Origin: Anaerosporomusa subterranea
GTDB lineage: Bacteria > Bacillota > Negativicutes > Sporomusales > Acetonemataceae
DNA length: 64,000 nucleotides
NCBI RefSeq assembly: GCF_001611555.1
Contig: NZ_LSGP01000001.1
Location: forward strand, 62,001-126,000
Direction of reading: 5' to 3'
The first letter of the stretch is position 1. Each line of letters opens with the position of its first letter. Shown here one piece after another: positions 22,674-29,833 of this stretch. The notes beneath the pieces are model-generated. The model saw only the letters and a program-made list of their open reading frames with translations. It did no database searches and was not told where the DNA came from. The position numbers and the translations under genes were made by a program.

Positions 22674-23861
22674 TCATTCGGTCGCGTAATTATCAAAATA
22701 GCCTTGGATCAGAATAACCGGCGTACCCTTGTCACCGCTGCCGCTAGTTAAATCACATAAGCTGCCGAGTAAATCGGTAAGCTGTCTTGGTGTTGTCCCC
22801 AAGGCCGCATCTTGGCTAGAAAGATTGTCTTTCTTGGTTTTAATTTTTGCTTTGATTGCTTCTGTTAACGCATCATCGCAGAGATTACGCAACTCATTAT
22901 CGGCAATATACTTAATCTTTATTTCGTTGGGCATTCCTCTAAGGCCAACCGTGTAGCCTGGTGACACAACCGGATCAGCCAACTCCCAAATCTTTCCTTG
23001 TGGATCTTTAAAGGCGCCGTCACCATAAACCATGACTTCGGTATGTTTACCGGTAGCTTGTTTAACCGCTTTTTGAATATCGACAACTAGGGTTTGGCAA
23101 TCTCGCGGGAAAAGTTTAATTGTTTCTTCTGATGCTTTATTGGAACCTAGCACGCCAAAATCAGGGTTATAGCCGCTGCCGGCAATCGGCTGGTCGAGCA
23201 GATCATCAAGACCGTAAACGGTTGTGGCTCCTGCCTTAATTAAACGTTTCTTGGTTCTATGTCTTTCGTGAATATTGGCAACCAAGATTTCTTTAGTGTA
23301 ATTTAAGGCCACGGTGGGGTCGTTGGTTAGGTAAATATGAATATTCCCGTTCGTGGCGAGCTCTTTGTATAGCTTGATATAGTCAATGCCTGTAAAGGGG
23401 TGTGCAACATGCTCGCCAAATAGTTGGCGGTATTTTTCCTCGCTGAGGGTATCTGTATAGGGATTAATACCGAGATCGTCCATTATATCGACATCAATCA
23501 AATGGTTTCCCATTTCATCAGAAGGGTAGTTTAGAAATAAATGAATGGTTTTTCCGCTTAACGCTATTCCTTTAAGAATAAGCGAAAAACGATTTCGACT
23601 TAAGATAGGAAAGAGGACCGCAATGTCGCCCTTGTATTTTGCGTTGATGTCTTGCGCGATATCCTGAACGGAAGCATAGTTTCCCTGGGAGCGGGCTACT
23701 AGAGATTCAGTTATGCCGATGACATCGCCATCTTTAATGCAAAAGTTTTCTTCCTTAGCAGAAGTCAAAACAGAATTAACAATAATGTTTACTATATCAT
23801 CTCCCTCTTTAACGATGGGAGTTCGGATTCCTCTGACAGTCGTTCCAATCGTCCTTGCCAT
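22674..23861 (-). CDS. CofE-like ligase (F420-0:gamma-glutamyl ligase family)
   Basis: 395 aa matching the coenzyme F420-0:L-glutamate ligase family (PF01996) across its length: RTPIVKEGDDI at the start, DGDVIGITESLVARSQGN, the GRNRFSL-like SRNRFSLILKGIA, TNDPTVALNYTKEI, VYGDGAFKDP. Start at 23861 (GGAGG before MARTIG). True F420 synthesis needs CofC/D/G/H, none of which is here, and Negativicutes are not known to make F420, so the substrate is probably something else; many Firmicute homologues carry this name without evidence. Co-transcribed with the thioesterase. Confidence 0.8.
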   Translation of the reverse strand: MARTIGTTVRGIRTPIVKEGDDIVNIIVNSVLTSAKEENFCIKDGDVIGITESLVARSQGNYASVQDIAQDINAKYKGDIAVLFPILSRNRFSLILKGIALSGKTIHLFLNYPSDEMGNHLIDVDIMDDLGINPYTDTLSEEKYRQLFGEHVAHPFTGIDYIKLYKELATNGNIHIYLTNDPTVALNYTKEILVANIHERHRTKKRLIKAGATTVYGLDDLLDQPIAGSGYNPDFGVLGSNKASEETIKLFPRDCQTLVVDIQKAVKQATGKHTEVMVYGDGAFKDPQGKIWELADPVVSPGYTVGLRGMPNEIKIKYIADNELRNLCDDALTEAIKAKIKTKKDNLSSQDAALGTTPRQLTDLLGSLCDLTSGSGDKGTPVILIQGYFDNYATE

Positions 23862-23922
23862 GGCTATTCCTCCTTCAATCATTCCTGTTCTGAAATTTCA
23901 ATTGTTTTTCGTGACAACACAA

Positions 23923-23951
23923 ATAGTAACATATCTACGATAAAGTCACAA
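23923..23951 (-). promoter_or_regulatory. Probable promoter of the CofE-like/thioesterase operon
   Basis: On the minus strand: TTGTGA, 17 bases, TACTAT, about 60 bases before the start at 23861. Fair match to the vegetative consensus. Confidence 0.4.
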
Positions 23952-24065
23952 GATGAGTCGGTAATTATACAGTGCGGAATTCAGAGGCTTACCAGCCGGA
24001 AACGGCAGGATATGGCGGGGGAGATGGCGAAATACTACTATCATCATCTACTTAGGAGGGTTTAC

Positions 24066-24206
24066 GTGGACATTAACACATTCCTGGCTGAAAAAAAGAA
24101 AAAAGCCAGTGAAAATCAAAAAGCATTCCAAAAAAGCAGCAAGGCAACCCCGGGGAACAATACCCAACGTCAGATGCCGATGCGAAAAACTGGTAGGGGC
24201 AAATAG
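24066..24206 (+). CDS. Small basic hypothetical protein
   Basis: 46 aa, GTG start at 24066 placed five bases after AGGAGGG. Lysine-rich (LAEKKKKASENQKAFQK) with a Gly/Asn/Gln-rich tail ending in MRKTGRGK. No cysteine, no membrane segment. I do not recognise a family. The ribosome site and the tight spacing to the nitroreductase gene 25 bases downstream suggest a real gene in that operon. Confidence 0.55.
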   Translation: MDINTFLAEKKKKASENQKAFQKSSKATPGNNTQRQMPMRKTGRGK

Positions 24207-24231
24207 CATTTCGCATTAGGGGGAGGTATAG

Positions 24232-24882
24232 ATGGAGTTTTCGACTCTAAAGGAACTGTTTGCAACACGTCGCTCTATTCGCAAGTGGAAAACTGATCCG
24301 GTGCCGGAGCATATGCTGCTACAGGCGATTGAAGCGGCAACCTTGTGTCCGAACGGCGGCGGCAAGCAGACCTATAAATGCTATGTGATTACCGATCCTG
24401 CGAAAATCGCCGAAATCGGTCAAGCCGTTCAAAATGTCAGCGATTACTTGGCGACTCTTTGCAAAGAGGAATCAGATATAGAAACCGTGGAGCGCTGGCG
24501 CGCAAATTCAAGTTTTTTTGCGAAGGCGCCTGCATTAATTGCTGTTAGCGCTCTCGTTTACCAGTCGATTGCCGATAAACTGCAAGCCTGCAATATGGCT
24601 GACTCGCGTGTGGCCGAGATCAATCGCGGCAGGCAAATCGCGGCTTCCCGCATTCAAACAGTAGGTGCTTTTGTCGATCATCTGCTACTAGCTTTGCATA
24701 CTTTCGGCTTAGGGGCGGTATGGATGGCCGGACCAGCGCAGGCGAAGGCAGAGGTAGAGCGAATTATCGGCATGAGCGGGCAGGAAGACTTTGCCGCACT
24801 GATCCCGGTCGGCTATCCGGATGAACAACCGGCTGCTCCTGCACGTAAACCACTTGAAGAATTGGTGACGTTTATCCGGTAA
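24232..24882 (+). CDS. Nitroreductase-family flavoprotein
   Basis: 216 aa, FMN-dependent oxidoreductase fold. N-terminal RRSIRKWKTDPVP with the FMN phosphate-binding Arg cluster, ATLCPNGGGKQTYKCYVI, and the C-terminal LGAVWMAGP and IPVGYPDE signatures. Ribosome site GGGGGAGG before the ATG. The substrate cannot be told: members reduce nitro groups, quinones or flavins. It is followed 16 bases later by a small [2Fe-2S] protein, a likely electron partner. Confidence 0.88.
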   Translation: MEFSTLKELFATRRSIRKWKTDPVPEHMLLQAIEAATLCPNGGGKQTYKCYVITDPAKIAEIGQAVQNVSDYLATLCKEESDIETVERWRANSSFFAKAPALIAVSALVYQSIADKLQACNMADSRVAEINRGRQIAASRIQTVGAFVDHLLLALHTFGLGAVWMAGPAQAKAEVERIIGMSGQEDFAALIPVGYPDEQPAAPARKPLEELVTFIR

Positions 24883-24898
24883 AGCGAGGTTTGTGCAG

Positions 24899-25063
24899 AT
24901 GGGCAATTCGAAGATAGTATGCTATTGTAAAAATGTGACCGAGGCGGAGATTGTGGAACATGTAGCCATTCGGCGGTGTTGCACAACGCTTGAGGACATT
25001 CAACGTCATACCGGTGCGAACACTGGCGCGGAGTGCCATATTAAAAACCCCGCTGGGACCTGA
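24899..25063 (+). CDS. Small BFD-like [2Fe-2S] protein; possible selenoprotein reading through TGA to 25120
   Basis: 54 aa up to the TGA at 25061-25063. MGNSKIVCYCKNVTEAEI and LEDIQRHTGANTGAECHIKNPAGT show the bacterioferritin-associated ferredoxin-like fold (Cys8, Cys10, Cys45). From memory, relatives continue after the NPxG motif with a Cys-Cys pair and a short helix. Here the frame continues as TGA-TGT (stop or Sec, then Cys) and YLVVQSVIAKA, which looks like that lost tail, ending at TAA 25118-25120 inside the MITE. A small hairpin GCAAT-CGGTG-ATTGC starts 14 bases after the TGA. Either a Sec codon or a nonsense mutation. Co-transcribed with the nitroreductase. Confidence 0.7.
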   Translation: MGNSKIVCYCKNVTEAEIVEHVAIRRCCTTLEDIQRHTGANTGAECHIKNPAGT

Positions 25064-25099
25064 TGTTACCTTGTGGTGCAATCGGTGATTGCCAAAGCC

Positions 25100-25264
25100 C
25101 TAGTAGCTCGTCGCACTTAAAGTTTGAGATTAGATTGCGAGGATTTTTTTGTCCTCCGAGGCGGAGAAGCCGCGCATATCGGACATATGCAAGGCGACGA
25201 CAACGAAGCAGGACGGAAAAAGACCGCAATATAAGCCATATTTTTAAGTGCGACGAGCTACTAG
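25100..25264. mobile_element. MITE-like element with 22-base perfect terminal inverted repeats, copy 1
   Basis: 165 bases. Ends CTAGTAGCTCGTCGCAC... and its exact complement, 22 bases each, with CTAG at both tips. The interior holds GCGAGGATTTTTTT, GAGGCGGAG and GCGACGACAACG, words shared with the 164-base element at 59767-59930. No transposase gene. It separates the small redox protein from the molybdopterin enzyme. Confidence 0.75.
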
Positions 25265-25300
25265 TGATGAGAGCGTAAGTGAACTGCAACCGAATCGAAA

Positions 25301-25331
25301 GCGAGAGAAGGATGCTAATTGCTTCTCTCGC
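25301..25331 (+). promoter_or_regulatory. Perfect 10-base-pair hairpin in the leader of the molybdopterin enzyme
   Basis: GCGAGAGAAG (25301-25310) pairs with CTTCTCTCGC (25322-25331) across an 11-base loop. No T-run follows, so it is not a terminator. It does not match the molybdenum-cofactor riboswitch as I know it. Confidence 0.4.
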
Positions 25332-25394
25332 GTTATTGAATTCATGGCAAGAAATCTCCAGCCTGAGAGACTGTTCAGAAGGGGAGGATCACTG

Positions 25395-27392
25395 GTGGAA
25401 AAGCGACGTTCGGTCTGCCCGTACGATTGCCCTGATGCGTGCGGGCTTGTTGTTGAGGTGGAAGATGGTAAGGCTGTCAAGGTAGCAGGTGATAAGGAAC
25501 ACCCATTTACCCGGGGGGTTCTCTGTCCCAAAATGGCTAACTATGAACAGACAGTCCACTCGCCAGACCGCCTGACAACTCCGCTACAGCGAGTCGGCCC
25601 CAAGGGGAGTGGCCAGTTTCGGCCGATTTCCTGGGCGACTGCGATCAGAATAATTGCTGACAAATGGCAAACCATCATTCGAGAAGATGGCGCTGAGGCT
25701 ATTCTTCCTTGCTCATATGCGGGGACGATGGGTCTTGTCCAACGCAATGCCGGCCATGCCTTTTTTTATAAGATGGGAGCGGCCCGGTTGGATCGGACAA
25801 TTTGTTCGCCGGCAAAGGGCTATGCTTGGGAAGCGATTATGGGAAAAACCTTGTCTGTGCATCCAGATGAAGTGATGGACAGTGATTTGGTTATTCTCTG
25901 GAGCAGCAATACGATGGCTACCAACATTCACTTTTTGCACGGTGTGCGGGAAGCCAAACAACGCGGTGCGCAAGTATGGATGATCGATACCTATGAAAAT
26001 GCCACAGCCCAAATTGCTGACAAGGTTTTTCTTGTTAAGCCTGGCAGTGACGGTGCCTTAGCGCTAGGAATGATGCACATACTGGTGCGGGACGGCTTGA
26101 CTGATGAAACCTTTATTGCTGAGCATGTGCGAGGTTATGAAGAGCTGAAGCAAAACATCCTGCCTGATTACACACCAGAGGCGGTGAGCGCCTTAACAGG
26201 TCTTGATACAGCGGCTATCGTCACCCTGGCGCATGCCTATGCGAAAGCCAAAGCGCCGTTTATCTGTCTCGGCAGCGGCTTGAGCCGGTATGGCAATGGC
26301 TCGATGGCCACCCGGACTATTATTGCTTTACCGGCGCTGATTGGGGCTTGGGCCAAGCAGGGCGGCGGGCTGCTAAACAGCATCAGCACTGGCAGTGCCG
26401 TGCCGATGGCGGCAGTAACGCGCGAAGACTTGCTAGAGAAGCCTACTCGTATTATTAATATGAATCAACTGGGTGACGCCTTAAATCAGATTGAAAAGCC
26501 ATTGAAAGGCATTTATGTCTACCATTACAACCCGGCGGCAGTCAATCCGGATCAGAATCAGGTTATAAAAGGGTTAGAGAGGGAAGATTTATTCACCGTT
26601 GTTCATGAACGGTTCATGACTGATACGGCAAAATATGCCGACATCGTACTGCCTTGTACCTCGTCATTGGAACATGGTGATTTATACCGATCCTATGGTC
26701 AGTATGTCGTGCAACGAGCATATGCGGCGATACCGCCGATTGGCGAGTCCAAGTCGAACAAAGAAGTGTTTGCACTGTTAGCCGAGGCGATGGGCTATGA
26801 CGAGCCGGTTTTGCACTTGACAGCAGACGAACACGTTGATCTGCTTATCAAGACCGGGACTCCCTGGCTGAATCAGATTAACAAGAAAAAGCTAAATGCC
26901 GGTGAGCCGGTCGAACTGCCCGTGCCTGACAATCATAAACTAACTTTTAAGACTCCATCCGGAAAAATTGAACTTCTCAATCCCCGGGAAGCGGAGCCGC
27001 TGCCACGTTACTTTGCACCATATGGAGACGCTGAGCCGTTTTGGCTAATGACAGCGCCTAGTCTGTACGGACTCAACTCATCATTTAGCGAGCGAGCTGA
27101 GCTGATTAAACGGCGTGGCGATATGCCACTGTTGATGAATCCAGCTGACGCCGCTGCCAAGGGGCTCGTCGATGGGCAAAAAGTTGTTGTCTTCAATGGA
27201 CGAGGAGAGGTAGTCTTTACCCTTCAAGTTACACCAAAGACGCCAAGTGGCGTGGTTGTTGCCGAAGGTGTCTGGAAACTAAATCAAGGATTTAATGGAC
27301 GCACGGTTAACGCTCTCACCGCACAGCGATTGACTGACCGTGCTGGAGGCAGTACCTTCTATGATACAAAAGTTGACATTCGACCGGCCTAG
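25395..27392 (+). CDS. Molybdopterin oxidoreductase (DMSO reductase family)
   Basis: 665 aa, GTG start at 25395 supported by GGGGAGGATCACT; longer frames would start inside the upstream MITE. N-terminal [4Fe-4S] motif CPYDCPDAC...GVLCPK, then TICSPAKG, whose Cys is a candidate molybdenum ligand, a dinucleotide-binding half (SDLVILWSSNTMATN, RGAQVWMIDTYENATA), a second MGD-binding region (YHYNPAAVNPDQNQV, DTAKYADIVLPCTSSLEHGD) and a C-terminal barrel. No Tat signal, so it acts in the cytoplasm. Members include formate dehydrogenases and thiosulfate or polysulfide reductases; the substrate is open. No dedicated electron-transfer subunit is adjacent except the small [2Fe-2S] protein upstream. 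Confidence 0.88.
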   Translation: MEKRRSVCPYDCPDACGLVVEVEDGKAVKVAGDKEHPFTRGVLCPKMANYEQTVHSPDRLTTPLQRVGPKGSGQFRPISWATAIRIIADKWQTIIREDGAEAILPCSYAGTMGLVQRNAGHAFFYKMGAARLDRTICSPAKGYAWEAIMGKTLSVHPDEVMDSDLVILWSSNTMATNIHFLHGVREAKQRGAQVWMIDTYENATAQIADKVFLVKPGSDGALALGMMHILVRDGLTDETFIAEHVRGYEELKQNILPDYTPEAVSALTGLDTAAIVTLAHAYAKAKAPFICLGSGLSRYGNGSMATRTIIALPALIGAWAKQGGGLLNSISTGSAVPMAAVTREDLLEKPTRIINMNQLGDALNQIEKPLKGIYVYHYNPAAVNPDQNQVIKGLEREDLFTVVHERFMTDTAKYADIVLPCTSSLEHGDLYRSYGQYVVQRAYAAIPPIGESKSNKEVFALLAEAMGYDEPVLHLTADEHVDLLIKTGTPWLNQINKKKLNAGEPVELPVPDNHKLTFKTPSGKIELLNPREAEPLPRYFAPYGDAEPFWLMTAPSLYGLNSSFSERAELIKRRGDMPLLMNPADAAAKGLVDGQKVVVFNGRGEVVFTLQVTPKTPSGVVVAEGVWKLNQGFNGRTVNALTAQRLTDRAGGSTFYDTKVDIRPA

Positions 27393-27426
27393 AAAATTCT
27401 TCATGCGTGTCCGCTGGAAAAGACAC

Positions 27427-27455
27427 TTGACTTGTGAATAAACACACATTATAAT
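27427..27455 (+). promoter_or_regulatory. Strong vegetative promoter of the serA T-box leader
   Basis: TTGACT, 17 bases, TATAAT: near-consensus sigma-A promoter; transcription should begin near 27462, just before the T-box. Confidence 0.85.
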
Positions 27456-27469
27456 CAAAATACAACAAA

Positions 27470-27698
27470 GTTGATACTAAACACGATGAACAGGAAGCTG
27501 AATGTAAGGTGTTCAGAGAGACGGCGGGTGGTGTGAGCCGTTACATCAAGCAGCAAGGTTCCACCTGGGAGTGTCTGATGAGGAATCAGAAAGGGGTCCG
27601 CCCAGTATAGCGGTTAAAGTTGGCCGAAAGGCAACATGGGTGGCAACGCGGGAAAAGTTCTCGTCCCTACTTGGGATGAGAACTCTTTTATTTTTCTA
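27470..27698 (+). ncRNA. T-box riboswitch (probably serine)
   Basis: tRNA-sensing leader. It shows the AGAGAG stem-I element with a distal hairpin, the conserved T-box GGGTGGCAACGCGG (27638-27651) and a final terminator AGTTCTCGTCCC / GGGATGAGAACT (27656-27687) with CTTTTATTTTT. Uncharged tRNA should favour the antiterminator. The next gene is serA, so tRNA-Ser is expected, but I could not settle the specifier codon. Unusually, a dispersed repeat (27700-27875) lies between terminator and gene. Confidence 0.9.
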
Positions 27699-27699
27699 C

Positions 27700-27875
27700 A
27701 GGCGGTTACAAAACGCCCATCTGCGTTGTTGATCCTGCGGTTACTTGCTTGCGTACCCGTATCGTACGCGGCGCGGCGTAATCCTCGTCTCGCCTAGTGA
27801 TGCTACTACGCTTATGTACGACAGCGATATTTGTAGTCGCATATGTAACAACATCTGGGCATTTTCTAACCGCCT
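27700..27875. repeat. CGCCCATCTGCG-family palindromic repeat, copy 2
   Basis: Ends AGGCGGTTA and TAACCGCCT are exact inverted repeats; just inside are AAAACGCCCATCTGC and CATCTGGGCATTTTC. The centre carries GCTTGCGTAC / GTACGCGGC like the other copies. It is inserted between the T-box terminator and serA. Confidence 0.75.
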
Positions 27876-27904
27876 GTACTAGCAAAAAAACGGAGGTAAC
27901 AGTG

Positions 27905-29485
27905 ATGAAAATATTAGTTTCTGAACCAATTGCCGAAAAAGGTCTGGAAAAACTCGTTCAAGAAGGCGCCACTGTTGATTTAAAGACCAGTTTGACACGG
28001 CAAGAATTGCTGAAGATTATTGGTGAGTATGACGCACTGATTGTACGCAGCAATACCAAAGTCAATGAAGAACTGTATCAAAAGGCGACTCAACTAAAAG
28101 TAGTGGGACGCGCCGGCAATGGCGTTGACAACATTGATATGGATGGGGCGACTAAACGCGGCATTATTGTCGTCAACACCCCTGACTCCAACAGCGTGTC
28201 GGCTTGCGAATTGACGATTGGCCTATTGCTTGCAACCTGCCGCAATATTCCCCAGCATCATATCCGTCTCAAAGGAAAAGTCTGGGATCGTTCTGGCCTT
28301 AAAGGCATGGAACTGCTGGATAAGACTGTCGGCATCGTTGGTTTAGGACGGATTGGTTCGCTAGTCGCTACCCGCTTGAAGTCGTTCGGTATGAAAATAG
28401 TCGCTTATGACCCTTATATCAGTGATAGCCGCTTCCAGCACGTAGGCGTGGAGAAAAAAGAAAAACTGGAAGACTTGATGCGAGTCTGTGATATCCTCAC
28501 CGTGCATACGCCGAAGACAGAAGAAACCTATGGTATGATCGGCAAAGAGCAGCTGGCAGTCGCTAAGAAAGGCCTGACTGTGATCAACTGCGCCCGGGCT
28601 GGCATTGTGAACGAGGTGGCGCTGATTGAAGCCCTTAAAACAAAGATCGTTGCCAGGGTCGGGATCGATGTTCCAGAAGGTGAGCCTGAGCCGATTTCAC
28701 CGCTGCTCGAGTATGATAATGTGATCGTGACACCGCATGCCGGTGCTGATACGAAAGAGGCCCAAGATAATGTCGGAGTAACCATCGCCCAGGAGGTTAT
28801 TTCGGCGCTGCGCGGCGAGATGGTTCCCAACGCGGTCAATCTGCCGACACTACACACGCAAGAACTGGCTGCAGTCAAGAACTATCTAAAACTAGGCGAA
28901 ACGATGGGTAAGCTGTACTATCAGCTCGAAAAAGAAGCGGTTGAAAAAGTCGAAATCACCTACCGCGGCGAAGTGGCGGCAATGGAAACTTCGGTGATCT
29001 CTTTAGCTATACTAAAGGGCTTGTTCGAGCCGGTTCTCAAAGAAAAGGTTAACTACGTAAATGCCAGTGTTGTCGCCAAAAGCAGAGGTGTAGTTGTCAC
29101 CGAAAGTAAAGAATCTGAGGTAGACAGCTACCTGACGTTAATTACAGTTAAGGTGATCTCGAAAGGCAAGGAATTTACCATCAGCGGCACTGTCTTCGGC
29201 AAAGACGACCTGCGGATTGTCGAAATCAATGGCTATGAATTTGACGTAATTCCGATGCCGTATATGCTAATCGCTGAGAATATGGATAAACCGGGTGTTG
29301 TCGGTCAGATGGGGACCTTATTGGGTGTAGCGAAAGTCAATATTGCGACCATGCAGCTGGGCCGCAAACTCACCGACAATCGCGCCATGATGGTACTAAC
29401 CGTAGATTCGGAAGTTTCGAAAGAGACACTAGAGTTCGTTGGTGGCGTTGACGGTATCCTGCGGGTTCGGTTTGTAAAATTATAG
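27905..29485 (+). CDS. serA: D-3-phosphoglycerate dehydrogenase
   Basis: 526 aa, first step of serine synthesis (3-phosphoglycerate to 3-phosphohydroxypyruvate, NAD+). Start at 27905 behind ACGGAGG; the frame upstream is repeat sequence. Substrate domain RSNTKVNEEL, NAD fold GIVGLGRIGSLVA, catalytic Arg in NCARAGIV, Glu in PEGEPEP and His in TPHAGADT. C-terminal allosteric substrate-binding and ACT domains (NMDKPGVVGQMGTLLG) as in long bacterial SerA, so feedback by serine is likely. Regulated by the T-box upstream. The catalytic box reads TPHAGADT where many family members have TPHLGAST. Confidence 0.96.
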   Translation: MKILVSEPIAEKGLEKLVQEGATVDLKTSLTRQELLKIIGEYDALIVRSNTKVNEELYQKATQLKVVGRAGNGVDNIDMDGATKRGIIVVNTPDSNSVSACELTIGLLLATCRNIPQHHIRLKGKVWDRSGLKGMELLDKTVGIVGLGRIGSLVATRLKSFGMKIVAYDPYISDSRFQHVGVEKKEKLEDLMRVCDILTVHTPKTEETYGMIGKEQLAVAKKGLTVINCARAGIVNEVALIEALKTKIVARVGIDVPEGEPEPISPLLEYDNVIVTPHAGADTKEAQDNVGVTIAQEVISALRGEMVPNAVNLPTLHTQELAAVKNYLKLGETMGKLYYQLEKEAVEKVEITYRGEVAAMETSVISLAILKGLFEPVLKEKVNYVNASVVAKSRGVVVTESKESEVDSYLTLITVKVISKGKEFTISGTVFGKDDLRIVEINGYEFDVIPMPYMLIAENMDKPGVVGQMGTLLGVAKVNIATMQLGRKLTDNRAMMVLTVDSEVSKETLEFVGGVDGILRVRFVKL

Positions 29486-29623
29486 CTGAAGAAGAATCGA
29501 CGGGGTGAAATTTGTGCTGCCGGTATATGCGGTTGGGAATTATCAAACGGACCGTCATTCCTCTTTGTGACAGATGGATTAAGAGTTATAAATATCGGTA
29601 CACACATTATGTAATTTTACACC

Positions 29624-29652
29624 TTGAAAAGAATATGCCGCTGCGATATAAT
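29624..29652 (+). promoter_or_regulatory. Vegetative promoter
   Basis: TTGAAA, 17 bases, TATAAT. The predicted start (about 29659) is only some 12 bases before a strong terminator hairpin, so the promoter serves an attenuated leader or a very short RNA. Confidence 0.75.
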
Positions 29653-29670
29653 AAATATGTAAACAATAGC

Positions 29671-29712
29671 AATGGCGCTTCAGGTTTTTAACCTGAGGCG
29701 TTCTTTTTTTGA
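29671..29712 (+). terminator. Terminator directly behind a promoter
   Basis: CGCTTCAGG-TTTTTAA-CCTGAGGCG followed by TTCTTTTTTT. It sits between the promoter at 29624-29652 and the carrier gene at 29834; it could attenuate that operon. Confidence 0.85.
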
Positions 29713-29833
29713 TTTGGAGGTGGGTATCATTTCAATTGCACGATTTAAGCATGATCCATCGGTCGGGATGATCAGAGATACGTAAAGCTGGACAGATAGA
29801 TACGTGCAACAAGAATAATGGAGGTATATTGAT

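Larger units (their letters stand above)
29486..29833 (+). other. Leader region between serA and the carrier gene
   Basis: Holds the promoter and terminator listed separately. After the terminator comes GGAGGTGGG and a 21-codon frame starting GTG at about 29719, reading GIISIARFKHDPSVGMIRDT then stop. It could be a leader peptide or chance; I cannot support it further. Confidence 0.35.

Noticed and set aside
25301-25331. Molybdenum-cofactor riboswitch before the molybdopterin enzyme
   Set aside because: There is a single simple hairpin and none of the conserved Moco-motif segments that I know.
25248-25394. Longer N-terminus for the molybdopterin enzyme
   Set aside because: Its first codons lie in the MITE; the GTG at 25395 has the ribosome site and begins just before the iron-sulfur motif.
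27470-27600. Reading the T-box specifier codon
   Set aside because: Both an AGC and a TCC lie in the candidate region and my hand fold did not decide between them, so only the context-based serine assignment is given.
27797-27904. Longer N-terminus for SerA
   Set aside because: The added residues translate a dispersed repeat; the ATG at 27905 has ACGGAGG and matches the usual SerA start.
29719-29784. 21-codon leader peptide frame
   Set aside because: Kept only as a remark: the start overlaps its own ribosome site and there is no regulatory codon run.
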